Shown here piece by piece: positions 43,357 to 52,646 of a stretch of 54,120 nt of DNA. A model generated the notes under the pieces. It made no database searches and was not told the origin of the DNA. It saw only the letters and a list, made by a program, of their open reading frames with translations. Source of the stretch: Zobellella denitrificans. GTDB taxonomy: Bacteria; Pseudomonadota; Gammaproteobacteria; Enterobacterales; Aeromonadaceae. Every line of letters begins with the position of its first letter. Position 1 is the stretch's first letter. The position numbers and the translations under genes were made by a program. Location of the stretch: the NCBI RefSeq assembly GCF_002237365.1, contig NZ_NMUO01000014.1:1-54120 (forward strand), read 5' to 3'.

Positions 43357-45962
43357 CAGGCCAGGGCCTTGCTGATCTTCTCGAACAGATCCCGGGACAG
43401 ATCCGGCAGGGCCATCAGCCGTTCCAGCCGGACCCGGATCAGGTGCCGGCGTCCCTCGTCCAGCCGGGCGGACTGGATGAGCGGCGTGACCAGCCGTGAG
43501 GCCACCTGGGGATTGCTGTGGTTGAGCTGCTCCAGCACCTCCACCAGCAGATCGTAGCCGGCGCCGTCGGCGCGGTGGAACTGCACCGGATTGCCGGCAC
43601 TGAAGGCCCCGATCAACGCCCTGACCCGGTTCGGGTTGCCCAGGCTGAAGGTGGGATGCCGCATCAGTTCCCGTACCCGGGCCAGGGTCTCGGCCCCCGG
43701 CGCCGTGGCCTGCAGCCGGAACCAGTTGTCCAGCACCAGGCCGTCGTGGCGCCATTTGGCCTCGAAGTCGGCGAGCATCGCCTCGCGTTCGGCCAGATCG
43801 GCACGCACCGCCGCCTTCATCGCCGCCAGGGTGTCGGTCATATTGTCGGCGGCGGCATATTGCCGCTCTACCCGCTCCGCCTCCCCGGCCAGGGCCAGGT
43901 AGCCGAGGGCCACGTTCTTCAGGGCCCGGCGCGCCATGTCCTGATGCTCGATGCGATACTCGGGCGTCAGGTTGTCCTCGTAGGCTTGCCGCCACAGCGG
44001 GCGCAGGGCCACGGCCAGGCCTTGCTGCAACCCCTGGTGCACCCGATCCAGCAGCTCGATGTCGACCTGCTCGAACAGCTCCAGCAGGCTGCCCAGATCC
44101 GGCAGGGTCAGCATCTCCGCCTTGAGCGCCCGATCCAGGGTGGCATCCTCCAGGGTAGCGCGGAACACGTCCACCAGCACCCGGGGCAACGCCGGCTGCT
44201 GCTGGCGTTGCAACTGCGCCACCTGCTCCAGCACCGTCTTGTTGACCAGCATCTGCACCGCATCCCAGCGCACGAACTCGTCCAGGCAGCACTTGGCGAG
44301 CAGGGCCAGCTGCTCGTCGCCGTAGTCGTAGTGCAGTTTGACCGGTGCGGAAAAGCCCTGCAGCAGGGCCGGTGTCGGCCGGGAAGGCACCTGTTCGAAC
44401 AGGAAGCTTTGTTCGGCTTCCAGCACGTCCAGCACCGGACCTATGCCGCGGCCGCCGCTCATCAGCGGCACCGGCTCGCCCTGCTCGGTATAGAGCGCCA
44501 GGCTGAGCGGGATATGCAGCGGCAGTTTCTCCTGCTGATCCCGGGTCGGCGGGGTGTGCTGGCGCACGGTCAGGCGATAGTGGCCGGCCTCGGCATCGTA
44601 GTGGTCGGTCACCGTCAATACCGGGGTACCGGACTGGCCATACCAGCGCTTGAAGCGGCTCAGATCCCGGCCGCTGGCCTCGCTCATGGCGGCGACAAAG
44701 TCGTCGCAGGTGGCGGCTTGGCCGTCGTGACGCTGCAGATAGAGGGCCAGGCCCCGCTGGAAGGCCTGCTCGCCCAGCAGGGTGTGCAGCATGCGGATCA
44801 CCTCCGACCCCTTTTCGTACACGGTGAGGGTGTAGAAGTTGTTCATCTCGATCACCGCGTCCGGGCGGATCGGGTGCGCCATGGGACCGGCGTCCTCGGC
44901 GAACTGGGGACCGCGGATGATGCGCACGTTGCGGATGCGGTTGACGGTGCGCGACCCCAGATCGGAGGAGAATTCCTGGTCGCGGAACACCGTCAGTCCT
45001 TCCTTCAGGGACAGCTGGAACCAGTCGCGGCAGGTGACCCTGTTGCCGGTCCAGTTGTGGAAGTACTCGTGCCCGATCACCCGCTCGATGTCCAGGTAGT
45101 CGTTGTCGGTGGCGGTGCTGGCGTCGGCCAGCACGAACTTGGCGTTGAAGACGTTGAGGCCCTTGTTTTCCATGGCCCCCATGTTGAAGAAATCCACCGC
45201 CACTATCATGTAGATGTCGAGGTCGTACTCCAGGTGGCAGCGTTGCTCGTCCCAGGCCATGGAAGCCTTGAGGCTGTCCATGGCGTGCCCCGCCCGGTGC
45301 AGGTTGCCCTTGTCCACATAGATCTCGAGCGCCACCTCGCGTCCGCTGTGGGTGGTGAAGCGGTCGCGCAGCACGTCGAAGTCCCCCGCCACCAGGGCGA
45401 ACAGGTAGGCCGGCTTGGGGAAGGGATCCTGCCACTGCACCCAGTGGCGGCCGTCGTCGAGCACCCCCTGCCCCACCCGGTTGCCGTTGGACAACAGGTA
45501 GGGATAGAGGCCGGCGTCGGCGGTGATGCGGGTGCTGAACCGGGCCAGCACGTCAGGCCGGTCGAGGTAGTAGGTGATGCGCCGAAAGCCCTGCGCCTCG
45601 CACTGGGTGCAGAAGGCCGAGCCCGACTTGTAGAGCCCTTCCAGGGCGGTATTGGCTGCCGGATTGATGCGGGTCTTGATGGTGAGCACGAATTCCGGGG
45701 GCAGTTGAGACAGGATCAGGCTGTTCCCGGTTTGTTGATACTGCCGGGTCTCCACCCCGTTTACGGCCACCTGCAGCAGTTCGAGCTGCTCGCCGTCCAG
45801 CACCAGATCCTCGCTGTGCTCGCCATTGCGCCGGATGCGGCTGATGGCCACCACCTCGGTGGCACTGTCGTGCAGCTGGATGTCCAGGTCCAGGGTGTCT
45901 ATCCAGTAATGGGGCGCTTGATAATCTTCGCGATATTGAACTTGGGGTTTGCTTTGGGTCAT
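43356..45962 (-). CDS. pepN: Aminopeptidase N
   Basis: An 868-aa zinc M1 aminopeptidase that trims peptides in the cytoplasm. The family pair is complete: MGAMENKGLN near residue 260 (N-terminal amine recognition) and HEYFHNWTGNR near 296 (HExxH, with the third zinc ligand in the following LKEGLTVFRD). Length fits E. coli PepN (870 aa). It heads an operon with the DUF2835 gene. A long perfect hairpin lies upstream between it and prc. Confidence 0.97.
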   Translation of the reverse strand: MTQSKPQVQYREDYQAPHYWIDTLDLDIQLHDSATEVVAISRIRRNGEHSEDLVLDGEQLELLQVAVNGVETRQYQQTGNSLILSQLPPEFVLTIKTRINPAANTALEGLYKSGSAFCTQCEAQGFRRITYYLDRPDVLARFSTRITADAGLYPYLLSNGNRVGQGVLDDGRHWVQWQDPFPKPAYLFALVAGDFDVLRDRFTTHSGREVALEIYVDKGNLHRAGHAMDSLKASMAWDEQRCHLEYDLDIYMIVAVDFFNMGAMENKGLNVFNAKFVLADASTATDNDYLDIERVIGHEYFHNWTGNRVTCRDWFQLSLKEGLTVFRDQEFSSDLGSRTVNRIRNVRIIRGPQFAEDAGPMAHPIRPDAVIEMNNFYTLTVYEKGSEVIRMLHTLLGEQAFQRGLALYLQRHDGQAATCDDFVAAMSEASGRDLSRFKRWYGQSGTPVLTVTDHYDAEAGHYRLTVRQHTPPTRDQQEKLPLHIPLSLALYTEQGEPVPLMSGGRGIGPVLDVLEAEQSFLFEQVPSRPTPALLQGFSAPVKLHYDYGDEQLALLAKCCLDEFVRWDAVQMLVNKTVLEQVAQLQRQQQPALPRVLVDVFRATLEDATLDRALKAEMLTLPDLGSLLELFEQVDIELLDRVHQGLQQGLAVALRPLWRQAYEDNLTPEYRIEHQDMARRALKNVALGYLALAGEAERVERQYAAADNMTDTLAAMKAAVRADLAEREAMLADFEAKWRHDGLVLDNWFRLQATAPGAETLARVRELMRHPTFSLGNPNRVRALIGAFSAGNPVQFHRADGAGYDLLVEVLEQLNHSNPQVASRLVTPLIQSARLDEGRRHLIRVRLERLMALPDLSRDLFEKISKALA

Positions 45963-46005
45963 GGCGGAGATCTCGTTAAAGTCGTCACGGGCTTTAATAA
46001 GAAGT

Positions 46006-46032
46006 CCCGGATCCGGCCACGCCGGATCCGGG
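46006..46032 (-). terminator. Strong hairpin after prc
   Basis: A perfect 12-bp stem, CCCGGATCCGGC / GCCGGATCCGGG, with a three-base loop eight bases past the prc stop. The sequence after it on the minus strand (ACTTCTTATT) has few consecutive T, so it may be a terminator of moderate strength or a 3'-end stabiliser. Confidence 0.6.
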
Positions 46033-46039
46033 TTGAGGG

Positions 46040-48046
46040 TCAGCCAAGCAGTTTGGCCAGATCGGCGGTGATGCGCGCCGCTTCCTGCAGATAGCTGTCA
46101 TCAGGCTCGAAATCGCTGGGCGCCTGCTCGAGGGAATCGACCGGATCCAGGCCGGCACGGCGCAGGCGATCGTTCAGCCGGGCCAGGGACTTGGCATCCT
46201 GCTCGTTCAGCTCCGCCTTGCGCTCGGCCAGGTTGAGGGAAACCGAGTCCTTGTCCTTGAGTCGGCGATACTCCCGGATGTCCTCGAAGATGTAGGTAAA
46301 CTCGGGATCCTGCTCGATGCGCGCCTGGTGCCACTGGCGCAGCTTGGGCAGGTAGGGATCGAGATCCTGGATGCGCCCGAAATCGAGGCTGGAAATCTGG
46401 TCCCAGGGCAAGGCGTTTTTCTCCATGCTCTCACCGGTTTCCTCCGCCTCGATGGCGGTGGGGAACGGGATATCCGGCTTGACCCCCCGGTTCTGGGTGC
46501 TGCCGCCATTGATACGGTAGAACTTGGCGATGGTGAACTGCACGAAGCCCATGGGGTTTTCATAGAGATCGTAGATGCGCGACAGGCTGCGGTGCTGCTG
46601 CACCGTGCCCTTGCCGAAGGTGTTCTCGCCCAGGATGACGGCGCGGCCGTAATCCTTCATGGCGGCGGCGAAGATCTCCGAGGCCGAGGCCGAGTATCTG
46701 TCCACCAGCACCGCCATGGGGCCGCCGTACACCTGCTGGTTGTCTTCATCGCCGTTGACCGAGATACGGCCCAGGCCGTCGCGGATCTGCACCACGGGGC
46801 CGCTGTCGATAAAAAGACCGGTAAGGGCCGACGCCTCGGTCAGGGCACCGCCGCCGTTGGTGCGCAGATCGATCACCAGGCCGCGGATCCCTTGCTGCTT
46901 GAGCTTTTCAATCTCCTTGGTCACGTCCACGCTCAGGTTGACGTAGAAACTGGGGATCTCGACCACGCCGATGTTGTCGCCGTTTACCTTGATGACCTTG
47001 CCGCTGGCGGCCCTGTCTTCCAGGCGTACCGTGTCGCGGATCAGCTCTACGATGCGAGGCGTGGTGGCCACTGCCTGGCCGCGCTGGATCTGCAGCCAGA
47101 CCCTGGTGCCCTTGGGCCCCTTGATCAGATCCACCACCTCGTCGAGCCGCCAGCCGATCACGTCGACGATCTGCTCGGGGCTCTGTCCCACCCCGATGAT
47201 GCGATCCTCGGGTTGCAGCTCGCTGGACTTGGCCGCCGGGCCGCCGGGCACCAGGGAGCGGATCACGGTGTAATCGTCCTCGGCCTGCAGCACGGCGCCT
47301 ATGCCCTCGAGGGAGAGGTTCATCTCGGTCTCGAAGCGTTCGGCATTGCGCGGGCTCAGGTAGCTGGTGTGGGGCTCGATGGCGCGGGCAAAGGCGTTGG
47401 CGAAACTCTGGAAGGCATCCTCGCTCTCGCTCTGCACCAGGCGCTTGATGGCGTTGTTGTAACGCTTGGCCAGGGTGTCCTTGATCTCGTCCCAGTCCTT
47501 GTCGGCCAGGGCCAGGCTCAGGGCATCGTACTTGACCCGCTGCCGCCAGAGTTCGTCGAGCTCACGATTGTCCCTGGGCCAGTCGGCCTTGCTGCGATCG
47601 AACTGGTACTGCTCGTCGCCGTCGAAACTCATGGGCTTGTCGAGCAGCGACAGGGCGTAGACCAGGCGCTCGTAACGCCGTTGCAGGCTCTCGTTGTACA
47701 TCTCGAAGGCGGTTTCGAGCCGACCGGCCTTCAGCAGATCATCGAAGCTGTGCTTGTACCGGCTGAAGCGGGCGATATCGTCCCGGGTGAAGATGTTCTT
47801 GCCGAAATCCAGGCTCTCGACGTAGCGATTGAAGATTTCTTCCGAGAAGGCGTCATCCAGCTGGAACTGCTGGTAATGAGAGCGGGTGAACAGGGCGGTA
47901 ATCCGCTTGCTGGCGGCCGCATGCTGACTTTCCGGCGCCAAAACGGGAATGGCCGACGCCTCGATGGCCGGCGGTACCGCCCAGGCCATCGACGCCGCCA
48001 GCAGCCCGGCGGCTACCACAGACAAACGAATTCCGTGACTGGTCAA
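46040..48046 (-). CDS. prc: Tail-specific periplasmic protease Prc (Tsp)
   Basis: A 668-aa C-terminal processing peptidase. Signal peptide is MTSHGIRLSVVAAGLLAASMAWA. A PDZ domain lies near 235-330 and the S41 protease core carries Ser in DRYSASASEIF (near 452) and Lys in FGKGTVQ (near 478), positions close to Ser452/Lys477 of E. coli. It removes tails of tagged or signal-bearing proteins such as FtsI and, with NlpI, MepS. It starts with TTG behind AAGGAG, ten bases after proQ, so it is likely co-transcribed with proQ as in E. coli. Confidence 0.96.
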   Translation of the reverse strand: MTSHGIRLSVVAAGLLAASMAWAVPPAIEASAIPVLAPESQHAAASKRITALFTRSHYQQFQLDDAFSEEIFNRYVESLDFGKNIFTRDDIARFSRYKHSFDDLLKAGRLETAFEMYNESLQRRYERLVYALSLLDKPMSFDGDEQYQFDRSKADWPRDNRELDELWRQRVKYDALSLALADKDWDEIKDTLAKRYNNAIKRLVQSESEDAFQSFANAFARAIEPHTSYLSPRNAERFETEMNLSLEGIGAVLQAEDDYTVIRSLVPGGPAAKSSELQPEDRIIGVGQSPEQIVDVIGWRLDEVVDLIKGPKGTRVWLQIQRGQAVATTPRIVELIRDTVRLEDRAASGKVIKVNGDNIGVVEIPSFYVNLSVDVTKEIEKLKQQGIRGLVIDLRTNGGGALTEASALTGLFIDSGPVVQIRDGLGRISVNGDEDNQQVYGGPMAVLVDRYSASASEIFAAAMKDYGRAVILGENTFGKGTVQQHRSLSRIYDLYENPMGFVQFTIAKFYRINGGSTQNRGVKPDIPFPTAIEAEETGESMEKNALPWDQISSLDFGRIQDLDPYLPKLRQWHQARIEQDPEFTYIFEDIREYRRLKDKDSVSLNLAERKAELNEQDAKSLARLNDRLRRAGLDPVDSLEQAPSDFEPDDSYLQEAARITADLAKLLG

Positions 48047-48056
48047 ACCCTACTCC

Positions 48057-48602
48057 TTAGAGAATAAGATGGTCAAACTTGACGCGGACCGACATACCGG
48101 TCTTGAGCTCCACCTGGACATCATCCCGGGTCACTTCCTTAATGGTAGCGGGAACCGGTGACTTGCCCAGCAATACTTTGACATTCTGCTCCACGGACAA
48201 GTTCGCAGGATCGACCTTGCGCGCCTTGGGACGCGGCTTTTTGGCCGCCGGCTTGTCCTTGCGGGCACCGAACACCTTTTCCTTGCTCTCCTTGAGCGCA
48301 CCCTTGGCATGGTCGATATGCTCCTGGGTCAGCTCGCCAGCGGGGTTGCCGTCCAGATCGACCCGCTGCATGCCGGCCTTGAGGCCATGCAGGTAACGCC
48401 AGCTGGATGTGTACTGACGCAAGGCGGTACGCAGCAGGGTCTTGGATACCTTGGGATCTTCCGCCAGGCGCTCCGCCAGATCCTGGAAGATGCCGATCTT
48501 CAGCGGCTTGGCCTCGCCGGTGGCGACGAAACACTGGGGGAAGCGCTCCGCCAGGTAGGCGATGACTTCTTTGCTGTTCTTGAGTTTTTCCGAGTTTTCC
48601 AT
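48057..48602 (-). CDS. proQ: RNA chaperone ProQ
   Basis: A 181-aa RNA-binding protein. The N-terminal FinO-like domain (about 1-115, with [15 protein letters not shown] and the basic [12 protein letters not shown]) joins through a lysine-rich linker ([15 protein letters not shown]) to a C-terminal Tudor-like domain (about 130-181). It binds structured sRNAs and mRNA 3' ends; SdsR, encoded nearby at 51447, is one of its known partners in enterobacteria. ATG at 48602 has AAGG upstream. Confidence 0.95.
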   Translation of the reverse strand: MENSEKLKNSKEVIAYLAERFPQCFVATGEAKPLKIGIFQDLAERLAEDPKVSKTLLRTALRQYTSSWRYLHGLKAGMQRVDLDGNPAGELTQEHIDHAKGALKESKEKVFGARKDKPAAKKPRPKARKVDPANLSVEQNVKVLLGKSPVPATIKEVTRDDVQVELKTGMSVRVKFDHLIL

Positions 48603-48689
48603 GAAATACCTTGGGTTGGGACCTAAGGGCGTACCGCCCATTGAAACATGCTCATTATAAAGGGCGCACCGACAAAAGCGACCCCGCCG

Positions 48690-49148
48690 TTACAGCAGGG
48701 GCAGCACGGCGCTCACCAGTTGCGCCAGGCCCGCTTCATCCTCGTCGTCGAAGCGGTCGAAGCGGGGGCTGTCGATGTCCAGCACCGCCCAGATGTCCTC
48801 CCCCTCCCCCAGGGGCAGCACGATTTCCGAATTGCTGGCGCCGTCGCAGGCGATATGGCCGGCAAATTCATGTACATTGGCGACACGCTGGACCCGGCCA
48901 CTGGCCACGGCAGTACCGCATACCCCCTTGCCCACCGGGATGCGCACGCAGGCGGGCTTGCCCTGGAAGGGCCCCAGCACCAGGACGTCCTGCTCGCGCA
49001 GGTAGAAGCCGACCCAGTTGATGTCGTCCAGGGCCAGGTTGAGCAGGGCGGAGAGGTTGGCGAGCTTGGCGATGCGATTGGGTTCGCCTTCGCACAGGGC
49101 CAGTGCCTGGGCGGTGAGGCTTTGATAAAATGCGGATTTTTCGGACAT
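48690..49148 (-). CDS. msrC: Free methionine-(R)-sulfoxide reductase
   Basis: A 152-aa GAF-domain enzyme that reduces free methionine-R-sulfoxide. The three redox cysteines are Cys67, Cys77 and Cys101 (PACVRIP, GVCGTA, HIACDG), with the same 10- and 24-residue spacing as the E. coli enzyme (YebR). Located upstream of proQ as in E. coli and divergent from the ABC exporter. Confidence 0.93.
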   Translation of the reverse strand: MSEKSAFYQSLTAQALALCEGEPNRIAKLANLSALLNLALDDINWVGFYLREQDVLVLGPFQGKPACVRIPVGKGVCGTAVASGRVQRVANVHEFAGHIACDGASNSEIVLPLGEGEDIWAVLDIDSPRFDRFDDEDEAGLAQLVSAVLPLL

Positions 49149-49222
49149 AAAAAGAAAGCGTCGTTTATTTTGGCCTAACTTACCTGCCCTTTCTCCAAAT
49201 GAAAACCCGATGATGGTGATTG

Positions 49223-51010
49223 ATGGATAAAAAAAGTGTCAGCTCTCCGGTTTTGCAGTGGCCGGATATCGTCCGCATGATGAAACGCCATCGCACCCTG
49301 CTGCTCTACGCCCACCTTTTCGCCCTGATCGGCACCCTGCTGGCGGTGCCGGTACCCTTGCTGATGCCGCTGCTGGTGGACGAAGTGCTGCTGGATACCC
49401 CGGGGATCCTGCTGGCCTGGCTGGATCGGGTACTGCCCACCGCCTGGCAGGCCGGGGTCGGCTACATACTGGCGATACTGGCGGTCACCCTGCTGCTGCG
49501 CGCTTTGGCGCTGGTGTTCAACATCATCCAGGGCCGGCAGTTCGCCCGGGTGGCCAAGCACCTGACCTTTCAGATCCGGCGCCGTCTGGCACGGCAACTG
49601 ATGAAGACGCCCCTGCGTTCCTTCGAGGCCATCGGCGCGGGCAGCGTCAGCTCCCACTATGTCACCGACGTGGAAACCCTCGACAAGTTCCTCGGTGACA
49701 CCCTGAGCCGGCTGCTGATCAGCCTGCTGAGCGTGGTGGGCACGGCGGTGGTGCTGCTGCTGATCAACTGGCAGCTGGGGCTCTTCATCCTGCTGCTCAA
49801 TCCGGTGGTGGTGTACTTCTCCAGCCGCCTGGGGGCCAAGGTCAAGCACCTCAAGCGCAACGAAAACAGTGCCTTCGAGCTGTTCCAGCAGGCCTTGGTG
49901 GAAACCCTGGACGGCATCCACGAGATCCGGGCCGCCAACCGGGAGCGGCATTACCTGCTGCGGGTGATCGACCGGGCCCGCGGGGTGCGCGACACCGCCA
50001 TCGACTACGCCTGGAAGAGCGAGGCCGCCGGGCGGGCCAGCTTTCTGCTGTTCCTGTCCGGGGTGGAGCTGTTCCGGGCGGTGGGCATGATCATGGTGCT
50101 CTACACCGATCTGACCGTGGGCCAGATCTTCGCGGTGTTCAGCTACCTCTGGTTCATGATGGGGCCGGTGCAGGATCTGCTCAACATGCAGTATTCCTTC
50201 TACGCCGCCAGCGCCGCCCTCAAACGCATCAACCGGCTGCTCTCCCTTGGCGGCGAGCCCGAGCCCTCGGGCGGCATCAATCCCTTTGCCGGCGAGACCA
50301 CGCTGCCGATAGAAGTCCGCGGCCTGAGCTTTTCCTACAATGGCGAGCGCAAGGTGCTGGACGATGTAAACCTGCAGATCCGGGCCGGGGAAAAAGTGGC
50401 CCTGGTGGGGGCCAGCGGCGGCGGCAAATCCACCTTTATCCAGCTGTTGCTGGGGCTTTATCCGGCCGACGAGGGCGAGATCCGCTTCGGCGGGATCCGC
50501 AGCCAGGACATCGGTTTCGCCACCATCCGCGAACACGTGGCGACCGTGCTGCAACAGCCGGTGCTGTTCAACGATACGGTCAGATCCAACCTCTGCCTGG
50601 GGGACGAACATCAGGACGCGGCCCTCTGGCGGGCACTCGAGGTCGCCCAACTGGATGAGGTGGTGGCCGCCATGGAGCAGGGGCTGGACACGGAAATCGG
50701 CCGTCGCGGGGTGCGGCTGTCCGGCGGTCAGCAACAGCGCCTGGCCATCGCCCGCATGGTGCTGAAGAACCCGGCCATCGTCATCCTGGACGAAGCCACC
50801 TCGGCACTGGACACGGAAACCGAGCAGAAACTGCACCAGGCGCTGGCGGCATTCCTGAGCGGCAGGACCACCCTGATAGTGGCGCACCGGCTGAGCTCGG
50901 TACGCCAGGCGGACCGGGTGCTGGTGTTCGAGGACGGCAAGATCAGCCAGTCCGGCACTCACCACGAACTGCTGGAGCAGCCGGGCCTCTACCGCACCCT
51001 CTACTATTGA
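49223..51010 (+). CDS. ABC exporter, fused permease-ATPase
   Basis: A 595-aa type IV ABC half-transporter. About six transmembrane helices (residues ~25-310) precede the ATPase, which has Walker A GASGGGKS (near 395), signature LSGGQQQRLAIAR (near 495) and Walker B VILDEATSALD. It probably acts as a homodimer. The substrate is unknown; no accessory genes adjoin. It starts at an ATG with only a weak GGTGAT site upstream and ends four bases from the convergent yebG. Confidence 0.9.
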   Translation: MDKKSVSSPVLQWPDIVRMMKRHRTLLLYAHLFALIGTLLAVPVPLLMPLLVDEVLLDTPGILLAWLDRVLPTAWQAGVGYILAILAVTLLLRALALVFNIIQGRQFARVAKHLTFQIRRRLARQLMKTPLRSFEAIGAGSVSSHYVTDVETLDKFLGDTLSRLLISLLSVVGTAVVLLLINWQLGLFILLLNPVVVYFSSRLGAKVKHLKRNENSAFELFQQALVETLDGIHEIRAANRERHYLLRVIDRARGVRDTAIDYAWKSEAAGRASFLLFLSGVELFRAVGMIMVLYTDLTVGQIFAVFSYLWFMMGPVQDLLNMQYSFYAASAALKRINRLLSLGGEPEPSGGINPFAGETTLPIEVRGLSFSYNGERKVLDDVNLQIRAGEKVALVGASGGGKSTFIQLLLGLYPADEGEIRFGGIRSQDIGFATIREHVATVLQQPVLFNDTVRSNLCLGDEHQDAALWRALEVAQLDEVVAAMEQGLDTEIGRRGVRLSGGQQQRLAIARMVLKNPAIVILDEATSALDTETEQKLHQALAAFLSGRTTLIVAHRLSSVRQADRVLVFEDGKISQSGTHHELLEQPGLYRTLYY

Positions 51011-51014
51011 GGGC

Positions 51015-51290
51015 TCAGGCCACCGCCTTGATGTCGGCCGCCTTGTCCGCCTTTGCCTTTGGGGCGGACTTTTTCTTCGGACCCGACAACTGATCCTGGT
51101 GCTGGGCCAGATAGAGGGCCAGCGCCTCCCTCTCCTCCTCGCCCAGCGCCACCGGCGCCGCCGCCAGCAGTTCGTCCAGGTGCTCGGCCAGATCGAGCAG
51201 GCGATCGTAGGCGTCCGCGTCTTTCTTGTTGGTAAAGCTCATTTTTTCGATTCCGTTTCTGACTACCAGGTATTGTATCGTGACTGCCAT
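51015..51290 (-). CDS. yebG: SOS-induced protein YebG
   Basis: A 91-aa protein starting MAVTIQYLVVRNGIEKMSFT, the clear YebG signature (MAVEVKYVVIREGEEKMSFT in E. coli), with the conserved KKDADAYDRLLDLAEHLDELL. The C-terminal tail is lysine/alanine-rich. It is induced by DNA damage through LexA; a perfect SOS box lies 15 bases upstream of the ATG. Molecular function is unknown. Confidence 0.92.
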   Translation of the reverse strand: MAVTIQYLVVRNGIEKMSFTNKKDADAYDRLLDLAEHLDELLAAAPVALGEEEREALALYLAQHQDQLSGPKKKSAPKAKADKAADIKAVA

Positions 51291-51304
51291 AATCGACTCC
51301 TTAT

Positions 51305-51320
51305 CTGTATACATATACAG
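51305..51320. promoter_or_regulatory. LexA (SOS) box of yebG
   Basis: CTGTATACATATACAG, the exact CTGT-N8-ACAG pattern with the AT-rich alternating centre of strong LexA sites, 15 bases before the yebG start. Confidence 0.93.
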
Positions 51321-51324
51321 TACA

Positions 51325-51361
51325 TTTATCCGGGAGCACTGGCAAGCCCCCATGGCTCCCG
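51325..51361. repeat. Dispersed repeat copy with hairpin (see also 36863)
   Basis: TTTATCCGGGAGC followed closely by GGCAAGCC occurs here (51325-51348) and again at 36863-36884. In this copy CGGGAGC (51331-51337) pairs with GCTCCCG (51355-51361). Both copies are intergenic. Confidence 0.5.
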
Positions 51362-51446
51362 GCATAAGCACGCAATAAACGTCGATGACCGGTCAACTTT
51401 TTTCCCCTCTGGCTGGCATGCTGGGGGATTCTGACCAATAGTTTAG

Positions 51447-51544
51447 GGTGAAGTGCACCTTTGGTGCCTTCTCACTAGCGCACGGCTCAGCATATGAGCC
51501 ATTCCCCTAGGCCAGGTACACGGATTTTGTACCTGGCTTTTTTT
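51447..51544 (+). ncRNA. sdsR: SdsR (RyeB) small RNA
   Basis: Three hairpins end in an intrinsic terminator. Compared from memory with E. coli SdsR, the core TAGCGCACGGCTC ... GAGCCATT.CCCT and the closing GCCAGGTACA / TGTACCTGGC stem with its T-run align position by position, while the 5' arm (GTGAAGTGCACC / GGTGCCTTCTCAC) keeps the fold with a different sequence. SdsR is a sigma-S dependent, Hfq- and ProQ-binding RNA that represses mRNAs such as tolC and mutS in enterobacteria. The 5' end is set approximately. Placed near yebG, proQ and prc as in E. coli. Confidence 0.85.
51511..51544 (+). terminator. Intrinsic terminator of SdsR
   Basis: 10-bp perfect stem (GCCAGGTACA / TGTACCTGGC), seven-base loop, then TTTTTTT. 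Equivalent in position to the 3' terminator hairpin of E. coli SdsR. Confidence 0.92.
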
Positions 51545-51675
51545 GCGCCGAGACGGCGGCAATGGCGGACGGGCACCCGCCGCCATCTCACCGCCGATAC
51601 ACTTCGCACCCGAACATGTTATGTGAAATGAAGAGCGAAGAAGACGGGAAGCCCATGGCTTCCCGGAGAGAGTCG

Positions 51676-52629
51676 TTATTTCGAGGTGCCCTTCAGCAAC
51701 GCCTCTATGCTGCCAACGGCGCCGAGTACGCTGCTGGCCTCGTAGGGCAGGAACACCCGGTCGCCCTGCTTGCCGATTTCCGGCAGGGTTTTCAGGTACT
51801 CCAGGCCCAGCAGATAGCCCACCACCAGTTGCGGATCCAGTTTCTCGTTGCCGGCGGAGAGGACCTTGTCGATGGCCTGGCGCTGGCCGTCGGCCATCAG
51901 GATGGCGGCTTCCCGCTCCCCTTCCGCCACCAGGATGTTGGAGCGCTTCTCCCCCTCGGCCCGGGCGATGGCGGCTTCCCGCTCCCCGCTGGCCTGCAGT
52001 ACCAGGGCCCGGCGTTCCCGCTCGGCCGCCATCTGCTTGCGCATGGCGTCTTCCACCTCGACCGGAATGTTGATGTCCTGGATCTCGACCCGGGTCACCT
52101 TGACCCCCCACTTGTTGCCTGCCTCGTCCATCACGATTTGCAGCTTGTCGTTGATCTCCTGGCGTGACTCGAACAGTTTGTCCAGCTCCATCCGTCCCAC
52201 TTCGGACCGCAGGGAGGTCTTGGCCAGGATCTCGATGGCCTGGATCAGGTTCTCGGTCTGGTACACCGCCCGTTCCGGATCGATCACCTGAAAATAGAGG
52301 GCGCCGTTGACGGTCACGCTGACGTTGTCGGCGGTGATCACCGACTGGGCGGGAAAGTCGAGCACGGTTTCACGCCGGTCGATGCGGGTTTCTTCCTGCA
52401 CCACGGCCACGTTCTCGCCGCCGATGGCCTGGTAGCGACGCACCTTGATGGAACGGGGCTTGTCCACGAAGGGAATGATCCAGTTGACACCGGGGGTCAG
52501 GGTCTTCTGATAGCTGCCGAGCCGTTCTATCACGACCGCTTCCGATTGCTGCACTATCATCAGCCCCTTGATCAGCAGCACCACGACCAGCAGGGCAAAC
52601 ACGAGCATTATCACTAACATGGCATCCAT
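51676..52629 (-). CDS. qmcA: SPFH/stomatin-family membrane protein QmcA
   Basis: A 317-aa Band-7 protein. An N-terminal membrane helix (MLVIMLVFALLVVVLLIKG) is followed by the SPFH domain (about 28-190, with ERLGSYQKTLTPGVNWIIPF) and a helical coiled part with repeated AxGE segments (QASGEREAAIARAEGEK). It lies next to an NfeD-family gene, the usual pairing (E. coli qmcA-ybbJ). These proteins assemble large membrane rings; the physiological role is unsettled. Either of two adjacent ATGs could be used. Confidence 0.93.
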   Translation of the reverse strand: MDAMLVIMLVFALLVVVLLIKGLMIVQQSEAVVIERLGSYQKTLTPGVNWIIPFVDKPRSIKVRRYQAIGGENVAVVQEETRIDRRETVLDFPAQSVITADNVSVTVNGALYFQVIDPERAVYQTENLIQAIEILAKTSLRSEVGRMELDKLFESRQEINDKLQIVMDEAGNKWGVKVTRVEIQDINIPVEVEDAMRKQMAAERERRALVLQASGEREAAIARAEGEKRSNILVAEGEREAAILMADGQRQAIDKVLSAGNEKLDPQLVVGYLLGLEYLKTLPEIGKQGDRVFLPYEASSVLGAVGSIEALLKGTSK

Positions 52630-52646
52630 GGACGCATCCTCTTCGG

